Source: Candidatus Saccharimonadota bacterium (lineage in GTDB: Bacteria > Patescibacteriota > Saccharimonadia > Saccharimonadales > Saccharimonadaceae). Taken from it: a DNA stretch of 64,000 nucleotides. The stretch spans positions 268,477-332,476 of the forward strand of contig CAJPIO010000001.1 of NCBI GenBank assembly GCA_905365145.1. Direction: 5' to 3'. Positions 1 to 7,344 of this stretch are shown one piece after another. The notes under the pieces are model-generated. The model was given only the letters and a program-made list of their open reading frames with translations. It made no database searches and was not told the origin of the DNA. Positions within the stretch are counted from its first letter, which is position 1, and each line of letters begins with the position of its first letter. Both the position numbers and the translations under genes were made by a program.

Positions 1-98
1 CGCATCTTACTAGCTGCCACCATCTGCATGGCTTTGGTAATTTGCTTGGTGTTCTTGACCGAACGAATACGCGATTTAAGCTGCTGAGTCGACGGCAT
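1..98 (-). CDS. atpG: ATP synthase F1 gamma subunit (5' end only)
   Basis: This is the N-terminal 32 codons of the F1 gamma subunit, the central rotor shaft that couples c-ring rotation to catalysis in the alpha3beta3 head. The protein starts MPSTQQLKSRIRSVKNT, followed by KQITKAMQMVAASKM, the classical gamma-subunit N-terminal helix. The gene runs off the left edge of the window, so its length and C-terminus cannot be judged. It starts four bases after the atpA stop codon, so it is co-transcribed with the rest of the atp operon, in the usual H-A-G order. Confidence 0.95.
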   Translation of the reverse strand, partial: MPSTQQLKSRIRSVKNTKQITKAMQMVAASKM

Positions 99-102
99 CT
101 AG

Positions 103-1638
103 TTAGTCCTCAAATCCTTTAGCAACCGCTAACGCCGCGTCCTTGACAATCTTGGCGGTAGATTTGTCCTCGCCAAATTTTTTATCGCCTCGGTTTAGCG
201 CTTTCATTTCAGCTTTGTGGTTCGTCCACAAGCGAGCCAGCAAGTCAGCCTGCGCGTCTTTAATCTTGGCGGCTGGAACTTCATCAAAATAGCCCTCGCT
301 AACCGCAACAATGCTAACAACTTGCTCCCAGACGCTCATCGGCTGATACTGCGGCTGTTTAAGCAATTCAGTTAGGCGCTGGCCGCGTTCAATTTGCGCC
401 TTGGTCTCGGCGTCGAGATCGCTGCCAAACTGTGCGAAACTAGCTAATTCGCGAAATTGGCTGAGGCCAAGTTTAAGGTTGCCACTGACACTCTTCAGCG
501 TTTTAGTCTGAGCCGCACCGCCGACGCGCGACACCGACAAGCCTGCACTAATCGCCGGGCGAATACCTTGGTAGAACAGGTCAGTCTCCATAAATATCTG
601 GCCGTCGGTGATAGAAATAACATTAGTCGGAATATAAGCGGAAATATCACCAGCTTGCGTCTCGATAATCGGCAAAGCAGTCAAGCTGCCAGCACCTAGT
701 TCGTCCGACAACTTAGCCGATCGCTCCAACAGGCGAGAATGCAAGTAAAACACGTCGCCCGGAAACGCCTCGCGGCCCGGCGGGCGGCGCAACAGCAGCG
801 ACATCTGGCGGTAAGCGACTGCGTGCTTAGTTAGATCATCATAAATCATCAAGGCGTGCTTGCTATTATCTCGGAAATATTCGCCCATGGCGGTACCGGC
901 ATATGGCGCCAGATAGAGTAGGGAAGCCGGGTCGCTCGGACTAGTCGCCACCACGATAGTCTGATCCATCACGCCTTCGGACTTCAGGCGTTCAACTAGG
1001 CGAGCAATCTTGCTGAGCTTCTGGCCAACCGCTACGTAGATATTGACCACGCCGGTTTTCTGGCGGGCTTGGTTAATCATCGTGTCAAGCGCAATGGCGG
1101 TTTTACCAGTCTGGCGGTCGCCAATAATTAGCTCGCGCTGGCCGCGGCCAATCGGAAACATAGCATCGACACTCATAATACCCGTCATCAACGGCTCATG
1201 AACTGACTTGCGGCCCATTACGCCGATAGCTTCGCGCTCGACCAGACCGCGCTGCTTTGATTTGATTGCCGGACCGCCGTCAAGCGGTTCGCCCAGCGGA
1301 TTAACTACGCGCCCCAGCAGTTCTTCGCCGACTGGCACGCTCAGCACTTCGCCTTTTAGTTTGACTTTATCGCCAGCCGAAACACCTTGGTCGCTACCTA
1401 ACAGCACCGCGCCGATTTCGTCTTCCATCAAGTTCAAAGCAAAGGCTTCAACCACGCCCTCGGCTGTTTGGATCTCCAAAACTTCGCTATAACCAGCCTC
1501 GCGCAAGCCATGCACCCACGCCACGCCGTCGCCCACGCGAGTCACAATACCAACTTTTTCTAAACCTTCAGACACCTCGAGCTGGGCAATCGCCTGGCGC
1601 AGTTCGTCCGACAACTCTGTCACTGTAATATCAGCCAT
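103..1638 (-). CDS. atpA: ATP synthase F1 alpha subunit
   Basis: This is the non-catalytic nucleotide-binding alpha subunit of F1 (511 residues, normal length). The P-loop GDRQTGKT is at residues 173-180, within the conserved context PIGRGQRELIIGDRQTGKT. The signature near residue 365 (PAISAGLSVSRVGGAAQ) contains the conserved arginine finger of alpha subunits. It forms the head with beta, which lies beyond the left edge. Nine bases separate it from atpH upstream. Nothing in it looks degraded, so the organism probably keeps a working F-type ATPase. In a fermentative CPR cell this may run mainly in the hydrolytic direction to maintain a proton gradient, which is inference. Confidence 0.98.
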   Translation of the reverse strand: MADITVTELSDELRQAIAQLEVSEGLEKVGIVTRVGDGVAWVHGLREAGYSEVLEIQTAEGVVEAFALNLMEDEIGAVLLGSDQGVSAGDKVKLKGEVLSVPVGEELLGRVVNPLGEPLDGGPAIKSKQRGLVEREAIGVMGRKSVHEPLMTGIMSVDAMFPIGRGQRELIIGDRQTGKTAIALDTMINQARQKTGVVNIYVAVGQKLSKIARLVERLKSEGVMDQTIVVATSPSDPASLLYLAPYAGTAMGEYFRDNSKHALMIYDDLTKHAVAYRQMSLLLRRPPGREAFPGDVFYLHSRLLERSAKLSDELGAGSLTALPIIETQAGDISAYIPTNVISITDGQIFMETDLFYQGIRPAISAGLSVSRVGGAAQTKTLKSVSGNLKLGLSQFRELASFAQFGSDLDAETKAQIERGQRLTELLKQPQYQPMSVWEQVVSIVAVSEGYFDEVPAAKIKDAQADLLARLWTNHKAEMKALNRGDKKFGEDKSTAKIVKDAALAVAKGFED

Positions 1639-1647
1639 TCTTTTCCT

Positions 1648-2037
1648 TTACTTTATACCCTTGAGGGTTGTTAGTTTATGTATCACTGTGCCGTCAAACT
1701 GGCTGCCAGGCAGTTCAATCTTGAAGCCGCCGATAACGCTCGGGTCAATCTGTTCGCGAATATATAGTTTGGCGCCAGTCGGCGTAAATTGCTTAACAAT
1801 TGCTTGCTTATTTTCTGGCGAGAGCGGGCGAGCAGTCGTAACCGTCGCTACAACAGCGCCGCGCGACGCTAGCGCCTCTTCAATAGCCGCCACCACTTGA
1901 TTGAGATCGCACACACGGCCAGTTTCGATCAAATAGGCTGCTAACTCTTTGATAAGACGCTTCTTATCGCCGCTTGCAAGCAATTGGCCAGCCACATACG
2001 CTGCTAATCTTCGCTGCGATATAGTACTGGCCGCCAC
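1648..2037 (-). CDS. atpH: ATP synthase F1 delta subunit, short form
   Basis: This is the delta (OSCP-type) subunit that ties the peripheral stalk b subunit to the F1 head. It is only 129 residues, compared with about 175-185 in most bacteria. The C-terminal part is recognisable (LYIREQIDPSVIGGFKIELPGSQFDGTV, quoted as two motifs: REQIDPSVIGG and ELPGSQFDG), matching the family motif for the C-terminal beta domain. The missing length therefore falls in the N-terminal helical bundle that binds alpha. It lies one base from atpF and nine bases from atpA, in the normal operon position, which is strong support despite low similarity. Confidence 0.9.
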   Translation of the reverse strand: MAASTISQRRLAAYVAGQLLASGDKKRLIKELAAYLIETGRVCDLNQVVAAIEEALASRGAVVATVTTARPLSPENKQAIVKQFTPTGAKLYIREQIDPSVIGGFKIELPGSQFDGTVIHKLTTLKGIK

Positions 2038-2038
2038 G

Positions 2039-2575
2039 CTATTTGATCTCCTCTAGCTGTTTTTTGATCAAGCTAGTGTCTTTGCTTGGATCGACCGTAT
2101 CCAGCGTAACTTTCCTGGTTGTATCGACCACTAGGTCTACCATCTGGTCGCGCAAATCTTTCTTGGCCTGGGCAACTTCTGCCCTGACGTCGTTGCGAGC
2201 CGATTCGAGAATGGAATCGGCTTGGTTCTTGGCCTTTTGTTCGGCTTCAGCAACCATTTCAGCCGCTTCATTCTTGGCAGTAGCAACAATAGTTCGCGAC
2301 TCTTGCTGGGCCTTTTTCAGCATAGCGGCCGTGCGCTTTTCGCTTTCGCTTGCCGCTTTTTTAGCTTGCTCGGCAGCCTCTAAACCTTCTTTGATAGACT
2401 CGTCGCGCTTATCAAGCATGGCTAGAATAGGCGGATAAACCCATTTTTTCAGCACTAGCAGCAAGACCGCAAAAGCAACCGTTTGCAGCACGAACAACCG
2501 CCAATCAATTCCTAGTGGCCCCAATAGGCTATCGCTTCCAGCTCCAGCCGATGCAAAGTAGTGCAAGTTATTCAC
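2039..2575 (-). CDS. atpF: ATP synthase Fo b subunit
   Basis: This is the peripheral stalk subunit b (178 residues). A single membrane helix at about residues 24-46 (WRLFVLQTVAFAVLLLVLKKW) is followed by a long charged alpha-helical region rich in Ala, Glu and Lys (residues 55-150), which dimerises as a right-handed coiled coil. This is the standard b-subunit layout. It sits between atpE and atpH. A short N-terminal tail of about 20 residues precedes the membrane segment. Confidence 0.95.
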   Translation of the reverse strand: MNNLHYFASAGAGSDSLLGPLGIDWRLFVLQTVAFAVLLLVLKKWVYPPILAMLDKRDESIKEGLEAAEQAKKAASESEKRTAAMLKKAQQESRTIVATAKNEAAEMVAEAEQKAKNQADSILESARNDVRAEVAQAKKDLRDQMVDLVVDTTRKVTLDTVDPSKDTSLIKKQLEEIK

Positions 2576-2587
2576 GCGCGCGAATCC

Positions 2588-2800
2588 TTACATCACTTTG
2601 CCGACAATAGCTGCCACGAAACCGATAATCGCCAGAGCGTCGATAAACGAGATACCGAGAATCATCATCGTGCGCAAATCGTTGATTTTTTCTGGGTTGC
2701 GGCCAGCAGCTTTCATCGCCGAAGCGCCAATCCAGCTACAGCCGATAGCTGCAAACGATGCAGGGACGATATAAGCTAGCGTAAATGCTATAGTTTCCAT
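2588..2800 (-). CDS. atpE: ATP synthase Fo c subunit
   Basis: This is the proteolipid c subunit (70 residues) that forms the rotor ring. Two hydrophobic helices flank a polar loop with the conserved RNPE motif (residues 34-37). The ion-carrying carboxylate is Asp54, in the segment SFIDALAIIG. No glutamine or Glu/Ser/Thr pattern typical of sodium-binding c rings is seen around it, so proton coupling is the more likely reading. A Shine-Dalgarno AAGGAGAAA lies just before the ATG. It is 38 bases downstream of atpB. Confidence 0.97.
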   Translation of the reverse strand: METIAFTLAYIVPASFAAIGCSWIGASAMKAAGRNPEKINDLRTMMILGISFIDALAIIGFVAAIVGKVM

Positions 2801-2838
2801 AATATTTTTTCTCCTTATGGTTTAGTTATTACCTAAAT

Positions 2839-3666
2839 TTATTTTACTCCCTCGGCCGTTAATTTCATGCCGGAAGAAGTCGAAGAATCATCATGCGTTT
2901 GTTTTTCCTCATCACCGCCGTGATGCGCCAAACCGAGCGATATGAACACTGTCGAAAGCATAAAGAAAATATAAGCCTGAATACCGCCGATAAACAGCTC
3001 AAAAATATAAAATGGCTGCAGAACCGCAGGCATCGCAACTTGTGCTAGATAAGCAATCATAGCAATCAATATTTCGCCCGCCAGCACGTTGCCAAACAAG
3101 CGGAACGACAAACTAAGCAAGCGCGAAAACTCCGCTACAAGCTCCAGAATACCAACAAACGACATAATCGGGTCGCGCAACGGATTAACGAAGTAACGCT
3201 TCAGATTACCAACAAAACCCAGCTCGCGCGCAGCATACACCTGCGCCATCACGATAGTTACCGTCGCCAGCGCAAACGTCATATTCAAATCGGCATCCTG
3301 ACCGCGGAACAGCGGCGTATGGCCGACAGTTATCGGCCCAACAATCGGTAGCAAACCGAGCCAATATTGTCCGGCTATAAAGAAAAACATCGTCATCACC
3401 AGCGGCGCCACTCGGCGAGCCCACTTTTGGTTAGGAATCACTTGCCCAACCGTCTTATACAATCCTTCTATACACCAAAGAGTTAAGCGCGTTGCGAAGT
3501 TCGATTTTTTGCGGCCAAGCACCGCTGCCCGCGTACGAAACATTAACCACACCAGAAGCACTAATCCTAGGATGCCAACCAGATTGGCATTAGTTATTGG
3601 CAAACCGGCGATTGAAAACACTTCGTCGGCCTTGACCGATATATGAGGTAGCGCCGCGAACATCAT
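2839..3666 (-). CDS. atpB: ATP synthase Fo a subunit
   Basis: This is the stator a subunit (275 residues) forming the proton half-channels against the c ring. Several membrane helices are visible. The conserved functional arginine lies in SFRLFGNVLAGEIL (about residues 189-202), and the last conserved helix contains LFIGGIQAYIFFMLSTVFI. The C-terminal tail after the last helix is hydrophilic and acidic (GGDEEKQTHDDSSTS), somewhat longer than usual. The start overlaps the end of the upstream AtpI-like gene by four bases, which suggests translational coupling. Confidence 0.97.
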   Translation of the reverse strand: MMFAALPHISVKADEVFSIAGLPITNANLVGILGLVLLVWLMFRTRAAVLGRKKSNFATRLTLWCIEGLYKTVGQVIPNQKWARRVAPLVMTMFFFIAGQYWLGLLPIVGPITVGHTPLFRGQDADLNMTFALATVTIVMAQVYAARELGFVGNLKRYFVNPLRDPIMSFVGILELVAEFSRLLSLSFRLFGNVLAGEILIAMIAYLAQVAMPAVLQPFYIFELFIGGIQAYIFFMLSTVFISLGLAHHGGDEEKQTHDDSSTSSGMKLTAEGVK

Positions 3667-3926
3667 TTCTTATTAACCTTTTTTATCTGTTGCCGCACCA
3701 AAATCGCTGCGGCGGCCGCGCCTACCGCAAACCCGATGAACATCAACCACGGCTTACTATTAAATAAACTATCCAGCCACAAGCCAGCAAAAAACAAGCC
3801 AAGCATTGGTACATACATCCTCCACGTCACGCCGACCATAGCCAGCCCTAACGATGTAAAAGTTTCTCGAGATACAGTATTATCAGAAGTCCGCGTCTCG
3901 GCGGTATTGTCAGCCCCACTGGTCAT
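3663..3926 (-). CDS. AtpI/AtpZ-like small membrane protein
   Basis: This 87-residue protein is the first gene of the atp operon. A hydrophilic N-terminus of about 27 residues is followed by two predicted membrane hairpin helices: residues 27-50 (LAMVGVTWRMYVPMLGLFFAG) and 58-80 (PWLMFIGFAVGAAAAAILVRQ), ending in a basic tail. Size, two-helix topology and position ahead of atpB match the AtpI/AtpZ (F0F1-ATPase subunit, c-ring assembly or Mg2+ uptake) families. Sequence similarity by eye is modest, so the family call rests on topology and context. A TACAAT -10 box lies seven bases before the ATG, so the operon mRNA probably begins almost at the start codon. Confidence 0.7.
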   Translation of the reverse strand: MTSGADNTAETRTSDNTVSRETFTSLGLAMVGVTWRMYVPMLGLFFAGLWLDSLFNSKPWLMFIGFAVGAAAAAILVRQQIKKVNKK

Positions 3927-3932
3927 AGCGCT

Positions 3933-3971
3933 ATTGTAGCAGTATGAGCCGCTATATGTAAAGTGTATAAT
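3933..3971. promoter_or_regulatory. divergent promoters of the atp operon and the 3982 gene
   Basis: Two back-to-back -10 boxes lie in the 55-base gap. The minus-strand TACAAT (3933-3938) serves the atp operon, with its ATG seven bases on. The plus-strand TATAAT (3966-3971) serves the small gene starting at 3982, with its ATG ten bases on. Both spacings imply very short leaders. Confidence 0.6.
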
Positions 3972-3981
3972 TTAAGACATT

Positions 3982-4194
3982 ATGCCTAGACGAAACCGCA
4001 CCCCTAAACATACACCGTACCAAAACAAAAGCGCTCGCGCGCCGCAAAAGAAACGTTTCGCTAGCCGGCAAGCCGCCCTAAACGCCATCAAAGAACTGCA
4101 AAAATACCACCTCGACCTCGAGCTTGACATTTATCAATCGCCAGCCGACGGTGGGTGGTATTTGACTAGCCGTACATCTAGCGCCGATAAATAG
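3982..4194 (+). CDS. small basic hypothetical protein
   Basis: This 70-residue protein is not recognised. The first 28 residues are rich in Arg, Lys, Pro and Gln (MPRRNRTPKHTPYQNKS...). The rest resembles a small folded unit with a helix (RQAALNAIKELQKYHLDLEL) and a terminal strand pair (DIYQSPADGGWYLTSR). Size and basic tail would suit a nucleic-acid-binding protein, but no family motif supports this. It has its own promoter, divergent from the atp operon. Confidence 0.7.
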   Translation: MPRRNRTPKHTPYQNKSARAPQKKRFASRQAALNAIKELQKYHLDLELDIYQSPADGGWYLTSRTSSADK

Positions 4195-4251
4195 CTTGCA
4201 TACGCTAGATGTTGTGTATATAATGATTGTAATTAATGAAGGGGGATAATT

Positions 4252-4557
4252 ATGGACGACCAGACGAGCCATCGAGACGACCAAAACGATCAAGACAACC
4301 AAGACAATCAAGTAATCATCTACAGCGCCACGTGGTGCGCGTACTGTAAAACCGAAAAAGAATACTTAGACAAATTGGGCGTCAAGTACACCGTTCGCGA
4401 CATCGATGAAGATGAGGGTGCAATGGATGAACTTCTCGCTAAAGTTGGCGACAAATCTAGCAGCATACCTGTCACCGACATCGATGGCGTAATCATTCGC
4501 GGCTTCAACCGAACCAAAATTGACGCTGCACTCAAGGAGAAAGGACTTATTGGTTAG
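4252..4557 (+). CDS. glutaredoxin-like protein
   Basis: This 101-residue thioredoxin-fold protein is probably a dithiol glutaredoxin or NrdH-like redoxin that reduces disulfides or feeds ribonucleotide reductase. The redox motif is Cys29-Ala-Tyr-Cys32 in SATWCAYCKTEKEYL. The cis-proline region (SSIPVTDIDGVIIRGFN) contains the TVP-like element and the Gly-Phe pair expected in glutaredoxins. The N-terminal 20 residues are a low-complexity Asp/Gln/Asn stretch (QNDQDNQDNQ) not usual in the family. A TATAAT box at 4219-4224 and a GGGGGAT ribosome-binding site precede the ATG. The 3' end overlaps the convergent Nudix gene by 11 bases. Confidence 0.88.
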   Translation: MDDQTSHRDDQNDQDNQDNQVIIYSATWCAYCKTEKEYLDKLGVKYTVRDIDEDEGAMDELLAKVGDKSSSIPVTDIDGVIIRGFNRTKIDAALKEKGLIG

Positions 4558-4951
4558 ATAGATAATCTACTGCGTCTGTATAGTACGGGTCGGCGTCTGA
4601 GAATTTAGGCAGGGACTTCAACTCCTCCGGTGTTATCCATCGGTAGCTTTTATGTTCCCAACTTAAAGCGACTTTCGCGTCCGGTTCGGCGAGCTTTGCC
4701 TCAAACAACATATGCGTCGTTTGTCGGTATTGTTTGGCAAATAGCTTTTTCATTTTTTTTGGATCAACGAGTAGTCCCGTTTCTTCCTGTATTTCGCGCA
4801 TTACTGCTGCCTCTGGCGTTTCTTTTGGCTCAACCTCTCCGCCGGGAAAATCAATATGCCCGGGAAATAGCGGATGCGTATTGCTTCTATACAGTACCAA
4901 ATATAATCCTTTAGAATTCCGCACCAGCGCCTTTGCGACTACCTTAGCCAT
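4547..4951 (-). CDS. Nudix hydrolase (first of a divergent pair)
   Basis: This 134-residue Nudix hydrolase splits a nucleoside diphosphate linked to a variable moiety. The Nudix box is complete: GGEVEPKETPEAAVMREIQEETGLL minus its last residues fits Gx5Ex7REUxEExGU, with the REIQEET core providing the metal-binding glutamates. The N-terminus (KVVAKALVRNSKGLYLVLYRS) is the usual first strand pair. The substrate is not predictable. It is divergent from a second Nudix gene across an 18-base gap that lies inside a perfect palindrome, so both may share one regulator. Confidence 0.9.
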   Translation of the reverse strand: MAKVVAKALVRNSKGLYLVLYRSNTHPLFPGHIDFPGGEVEPKETPEAAVMREIQEETGLLVDPKKMKKLFAKQYRQTTHMLFEAKLAEPDAKVALSWEHKSYRWITPEELKSLPKFSDADPYYTDAVDYLSNQ

Positions 4952-4967
4952 ATTATTACCTTATTTT

Positions 4968-4987
4968 TATGATAAAATTTTATCATA
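4968..4987. promoter_or_regulatory. perfect 20-bp palindrome between divergent Nudix genes
   Basis: The sequence TATGATAAAATTTTATCATA is its own reverse complement over all 20 bases. It sits between the start codons of two divergent Nudix genes and contains candidate -10 elements (TATGAT and TATCAT) on both strands. This is a good geometry for a dimeric repressor operator controlling both genes. No regulator gene is adjacent. An A/T-rich palindrome this long could arise by chance less often than shorter ones, but not never. Confidence 0.55.
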
Positions 4988-4989
4988 CA

Positions 4990-5433
4990 ATGACTGAAAT
5001 ATTGAAGAATATAAAATCGGCATATCGAGTAGTAGTCAAGGGATTGGTACGTGATTCTTCAGGCAAACTACTGTTTGTTCAAGAGAGGAGTGACTCATGG
5101 GATCTTCCTGGCGGCGGTCTGGAACATGGTGAGGATGTTACGGAAGCGTTGAAACGAGAGTTCCTGGAAGAATTAGAAGCGGATGTCGAAGTCTCTACAG
5201 AAAATCCCTTGATTATTCCAACTTGGAATACAAAGTTCGACGACCCTGTTTTGATTATTGCTTACAAAGTTACTCTATTAACGACACCTCGTAAAACAGA
5301 TGAAGTTTCAAACTTTAACTATTTCGATATTCATGAGATCAAACAAGAAAAGTTGGATTCTACGCTGGTTGACAACCTTTCAAAGATATACCAAGCTAGC
5401 CGCCAACCCTCTCAACTTACACATCCACTATAG
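4990..5433 (+). CDS. Nudix hydrolase (second of a divergent pair)
   Basis: This Nudix hydrolase has 147 residues from the ATG at 4990. An in-frame ATG at 4969 would add seven residues but lies inside the palindrome, so the later start is preferred. The Nudix box is GGGLEHGEDVTEALKREF followed by LEELEAD, with the REFLEE glutamates present. The preceding WDLPGGGLE is the typical box approach. Codon use is more AT-rich than in the housekeeping genes nearby, which suggests a more recent arrival. Its stop codon meets the end of the CYTH remnant on the other strand. Confidence 0.88.
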   Translation: MTEILKNIKSAYRVVVKGLVRDSSGKLLFVQERSDSWDLPGGGLEHGEDVTEALKREFLEELEADVEVSTENPLIIPTWNTKFDDPVLIIAYKVTLLTTPRKTDEVSNFNYFDIHEIKQEKLDSTLVDNLSKIYQASRQPSQLTHPL

Positions 5434-5679
5434 TAAATTATTCTCTGTAGACCGCGCATCCATACAAATATCACGATACGGCCCAGTAATGAGTTCAAAC
5501 TCCTGAACTCCTATCCGCGCTTCAATATCCTCAATTCGCCGCAAGGCAGACTCTTTATCTCCACTAATGATTTCCGTTTCTATGAAAATACCTGCATCGC
5601 TAATCTCATCAATAGTAATTGTCAGTCCCGGCTCATCATCACGCTTAAATATCCATCGAAACTTATTGACTTCAGCTAA
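5428..5679 (-). pseudogene. CYTH-domain (class IV adenylate cyclase/thiamine triphosphatase-like) fragment
   Basis: An open stretch of 83 codons on the minus strand has no start codon. It is closed upstream by TAA at 5680-5682. Its translation runs EVNKFRWIFKRDDEPGLTIT, then IDEISDAGIFIETEIISGDK, then ALRRIEDIEARIG. The order 'arginine-rich strand, D-x-x-P-G-L, ID-x-I-x-x-x-G-x-F-x-E-x-E' matches the C-terminal half of CYTH phosphatases (CyaB/ThTPase family). The N-terminal strand with the ExExK motif is missing, so this is a truncated relic. Identification rests on visual motif matching. Confidence 0.5.
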
Positions 5680-5829
5680 TTACGTTGAATTCAATTCTCG
5701 GCGGCTGTGTTATTGGTGGTAAAGGGTGGCTAAAGATGGCAGACAATACGCTAATCGGGCAGATACTTAAGGCGATCGAGATAGACGTTTACGATATTTA
5801 AGAGTTATATTTTGCTATACTGTAATCAT
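5680..5829. other. gene-poor gap between CYTH remnant and membrane gene
   Basis: No supported gene. On the plus strand an open frame without a good start ends at TAA near 5803 (...GWLKMADNTLIGQIL...), perhaps the broken tail of another gene. A TATACT box at 5816-5821 serves the membrane protein that follows. Confidence 0.5.
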
Positions 5830-6360
5830 ATGCGTAGCTTCCTCCATATGACAAAGACGTCAAACCAAGCAGAAATAACTGTTAAAGATGTCTTCACCGT
5901 TGATTTTTTGCCCTTATTGTTATCTATTGTCGTTATGGTACCACTGTTATACGGAATAGGCTGGCTTATCGGCAGTGCTGGCCCCAGGCAGGGAGTTCCC
6001 AGTTATTATATTCAGGTGCTATTTATGCAAAATCCTCTCGTTGAGTTAATCATGGTCGCCGCTGCCTGCTTTATTGCTGTCGGACGAGAACCCCAGATAC
6101 GCTTTTGGTCGACAATGGGGACGGCTACACTCATTGCCCTAGTTGATGCATCAAACTTTCTTTGGCATATCGATGTCAGCGGCTATTTAAGTATCTTCGC
6201 TGGTATTCTTTTAATGATCTCTGGTTGGCGGCTATGGGATTATTACGAAGTGAGTAAAATCTACGATATGAAAGAGCCGTATTTGACCAAAGCTGCGCTA
6301 GCAACATATATTGCTCTCGGCATTTTGGCGATTGTTCTGCTCATTCCGTACGGTAACTAA
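5830..6360 (+). CDS. four-helix membrane protein, function unknown
   Basis: This 176-residue integral membrane protein is not assigned to a family. Four hydrophobic segments are visible: LPLLLSIVVMVPLLYGIGWL, LVELIMVAAACFIAV, STMGTATLIALVDAS with FLWHIDVSGYLSIFAG, and LATYIALGILAIVLLIPYG. The start at 5830 is chosen because a TATACT -10 box at 5816-5821 ends nine bases before it; an ATG at 5848 is the alternative. No catalytic motif is seen. It lies just upstream of rplF but has its own promoter and is probably not part of that operon. Confidence 0.75.
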   Translation: MRSFLHMTKTSNQAEITVKDVFTVDFLPLLLSIVVMVPLLYGIGWLIGSAGPRQGVPSYYIQVLFMQNPLVELIMVAAACFIAVGREPQIRFWSTMGTATLIALVDASNFLWHIDVSGYLSIFAGILLMISGWRLWDYYEVSKIYDMKEPYLTKAALATYIALGILAIVLLIPYGN

Positions 6361-6444
6361 GCAGAACGATCAAAGACCTTGCATTTCACCCCTAATCCAT
6401 GCTAAAATACCAGAGTTAATATCAAATCACACGAAAGGTGAGTA

Positions 6445-6987
6445 ATGAGTCTGAGTCGAATCGGAAAACTGCCGGTGGTTATTCCGGCCGGTGTGACAAT
6501 CACGGTTGACTCTGGTGATGTGGTCGTAAAGGGCCCGAAAGGTGAATTGACGCAATTCATCACGCCAGCAGTTGAGGTGAAAGTCGAAGACGGACAAGTC
6601 ACGGTTCATCCAAAGGATGAGTCCAAAACTGCTCGCGCCCAGCACGGTCTGATGCGCGCGCTAATCAACAACATGGTAATCGGCGTCACCAAGGGCTACG
6701 AGAAGCGTCTCGAAGTTAAGGGTGTCGGCTTTCGCGTGTCGTCAAGCAACAACGAGCTGACGATGAGCTTAGGTTTCAGCCATGAAGTCAAGTACAAAGC
6801 GCCCGAAGGCGTCAACGTGAGCAATGAGAAGATGATCATCGTCGTCTCTGGTATAGACAAGCAAAAAGTCGGCCAAGCAGCCGCCGAAATCCGCGCGCTC
6901 AAGAAGCCGGAGCCATACAAGGGCAAGGGTATCGCTTACGTCGATGAACAAATTTTGCGTAAAGCAGGAAAGGCAGGTAAGAAATAA
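6445..6987 (+). CDS. rplF: 50S ribosomal protein uL6
   Basis: uL6 (180 residues) is a two-lobed rRNA-binding protein near the GTPase-associated centre. It is recognised from the start MSLSRIGKLPVVIPAGV, the central GVTKGYEKRLEVKGVGFR and the C-terminal signature PEPYKGKGIAYVDEQI with RKAGKAGKK. It opens this ribosomal cluster: the usual upstream partners rplE, rpsN and rpsH are not here, and a TAAAAT box about 35 bases upstream may be its promoter. The end overlaps the rplR start (TAATG). Confidence 0.98.
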   Translation: MSLSRIGKLPVVIPAGVTITVDSGDVVVKGPKGELTQFITPAVEVKVEDGQVTVHPKDESKTARAQHGLMRALINNMVIGVTKGYEKRLEVKGVGFRVSSSNNELTMSLGFSHEVKYKAPEGVNVSNEKMIIVVSGIDKQKVGQAAAEIRALKKPEPYKGKGIAYVDEQILRKAGKAGKK

Positions 6988-7343
6988 TGTCTAATTCACT
7001 TTCGCACAAGCTATTGAACCGCAACTTGCGCAAGAACCGCGTTCGCGCCAAAGTTAACGGTACGCCAGAGCGCCCGCGCCTCAGCGTCGTTATCAGCAAT
7101 ATGCACGTTAGCGCTCAGCTAATCGACGATACCGCTGGCAACACCCTAGCAGCGGCTACCACTGTCGGCAGCAAGGCTAAGGGCACGATGACTGAAAAGT
7201 GTTCCTTAATCGGTACTGAAATCGCCAAGAAAGCAAAGAAAGCAAAGATTAACGCAGTTGTATTCGACCGCAACGGCCGCCAGTATGCTGGCCGCCTGAA
7301 AGCTCTGGCCGACGCAGCTCGCAAGGAAGGATTGGAGTTCTAA
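6987..7343 (+). CDS. rplR: 50S ribosomal protein uL18
   Basis: uL18 (118 residues) binds 5S rRNA and the central protuberance. The pattern RNRVRAKVNGTPERPRLSVVIS near the N-terminus (shown here as RVRAKVNGTPERPRLSV) and the C-terminal VVFDRNGRQYAGRLKALADAAR are typical. It is translationally coupled to rplF by a one-base overlap and is one base from rpsE. Nothing unusual is seen. Confidence 0.97.
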   Translation: MSNSLSHKLLNRNLRKNRVRAKVNGTPERPRLSVVISNMHVSAQLIDDTAGNTLAAATTVGSKAKGTMTEKCSLIGTEIAKKAKKAKINAVVFDRNGRQYAGRLKALADAARKEGLEF

Positions 7344-7344
7344 A

